DNA of 14,155 nt from Sedimenticola sp. Its GTDB lineage: Bacteria > Pseudomonadota > Gammaproteobacteria > Chromatiales > Chromatiaceae. The translations under genes were made by a program, and so were the position numbers. The stretch is taken from positions 1-14,155 of the forward strand of contig JALULB010000072.1 in NCBI GenBank assembly GCA_027041035.1, read 5' to 3'. Below are positions 14,033-14,155 of this stretch, one piece after another; the stretch's first letter is position 1; each line of letters begins with the position of its first letter. The notes under the pieces were generated by a model. It searched no databases. It worked only from the letters and a program-made list of their open reading frames with translations, and was not told where the DNA came from.

Positions 14033-14155
14033 ATGCAGTCATCCACCAACCTCATCGACGATTCCGCCGCGCACACCCTCGATGGCGCGATGCGTGATCT
14101 GATTCGCCTGCGCAATATCGAGATCGTCATTCAAGGCATCGCGCCATCGAGGGTG
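14033..14155 (+). CDS. 5' fragment of an unidentified gene (runs off the window)
   Basis: ATG at 14033 opens a frame of 41 codons to the window edge, beginning MQSSTNLIDDSAAHTLDGAMRD and continuing LIRLRNIEIVIQG. The LIRLRN(I/L)EI pattern just before a hydrophobic stretch recalls the start of RegB/PrrB-type membrane sensor kinases, but the fragment is too short to decide. The last six or seven codons (IAPSRV) coincide with an inverted copy of upstream sequence and are probably not genuine. It is divergent from the receptor gene. Confidence 0.45.
   Translation, partial: MQSSTNLIDDSAAHTLDGAMRDLIRLRNIEIVIQGIAPSRV
14074..14155. repeat. Perfect 20-bp inverted repeat ending at the window edge
   Basis: Bases 14074-14093 (CACCCTCGATGGCGCGATGC) and 14136-14155 are exact reverse complements with a 42-bp spacer. 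The second arm lies in the reading frame of a presumed gene and stops exactly at the end of the sequence. This is more like a fold-back assembly or amplification artefact than a natural element. Confidence 0.8.

Noticed and set aside
13803..14042. 79-codon minus-strand frame upstream of the receptor gene
   Set aside because: It has no ribosome binding site or known family and overlaps the start of the divergent gene; kept only as an alternative in a finding.
1..14155. CRISPR array, tRNA, rRNA or full transposase
   Set aside because: No regularly spaced direct repeats, tRNA-like cloverleaf or transposase motifs were seen on either strand.

Overview
The window looks like chromosomal DNA of a GC-rich gammaproteobacterium. 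The evidence is AroG-type DAHP synthase, Dxs, a short ExbB/ExbD/TonB set and a PEP-CTERM protein, all with GC-rich codon use. PEP-CTERM proteins point to an environmental, exopolysaccharide- or biofilm-forming lineage. I cannot name the genus from sequence alone.

Left part (1-4217), housekeeping and GC-rich. The 5' part of dxs runs leftwards out of the window. It is separated by a 168-bp palindromic, MITE-like element from a tightly overlapping rightward set: a SpoU/TrmH-family RNA methyltransferase, an FAD-dependent oxidoreductase resembling the oxidase half of MnmC, and a YtqB/MnmM-family methyltransferase. The last two could together do what bifunctional MnmC does on the tRNA wobble uridine (cmnm5 to nm5 to mnm5). 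Then comes aroG with its own -10 box.

Middle part (about 4218-8280), clearly AT-richer and accessory. Two leftward genes (a CE4/WalW-like polysaccharide deacetylase and a CelD/FemAB-like acyltransferase, coupled by ATGA) diverge from two rightward genes (a class I methyltransferase and a GNAT acetyltransferase, 2 bp apart). They look like glycan or cell-surface modification cargo. The block is bounded by aroG on one side and by a frameshifted, internally deleted copy of the aroG 3' end on the other, so the region was built by duplication or insertion next to aroG.

Right-middle (8277-9765). A PEP-CTERM exported protein lies behind a near-consensus sigma-54 promoter (GG-N10-GC) with two palindromes upstream, followed by a strong terminator shared with the convergent tonB gene. 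No exosortase, PrsK/PrsR or RpoN gene is in the window.

Right part (9765-14032), leftward. A TonB-dependent receptor of the copper receptor (OprC/NosA) type is followed by exbB, exbD and tonB, a self-contained outer-membrane uptake system. A second, unrelated 177-bp palindromic element sits between the receptor stop and exbB. The receptor has a GC-rich, possibly structured leader. The last gene (14033 to the edge) is only a fragment, and the window's final 20 bases are a perfect inverted copy of bases 14074-14093, which suggests a contig-end artefact.
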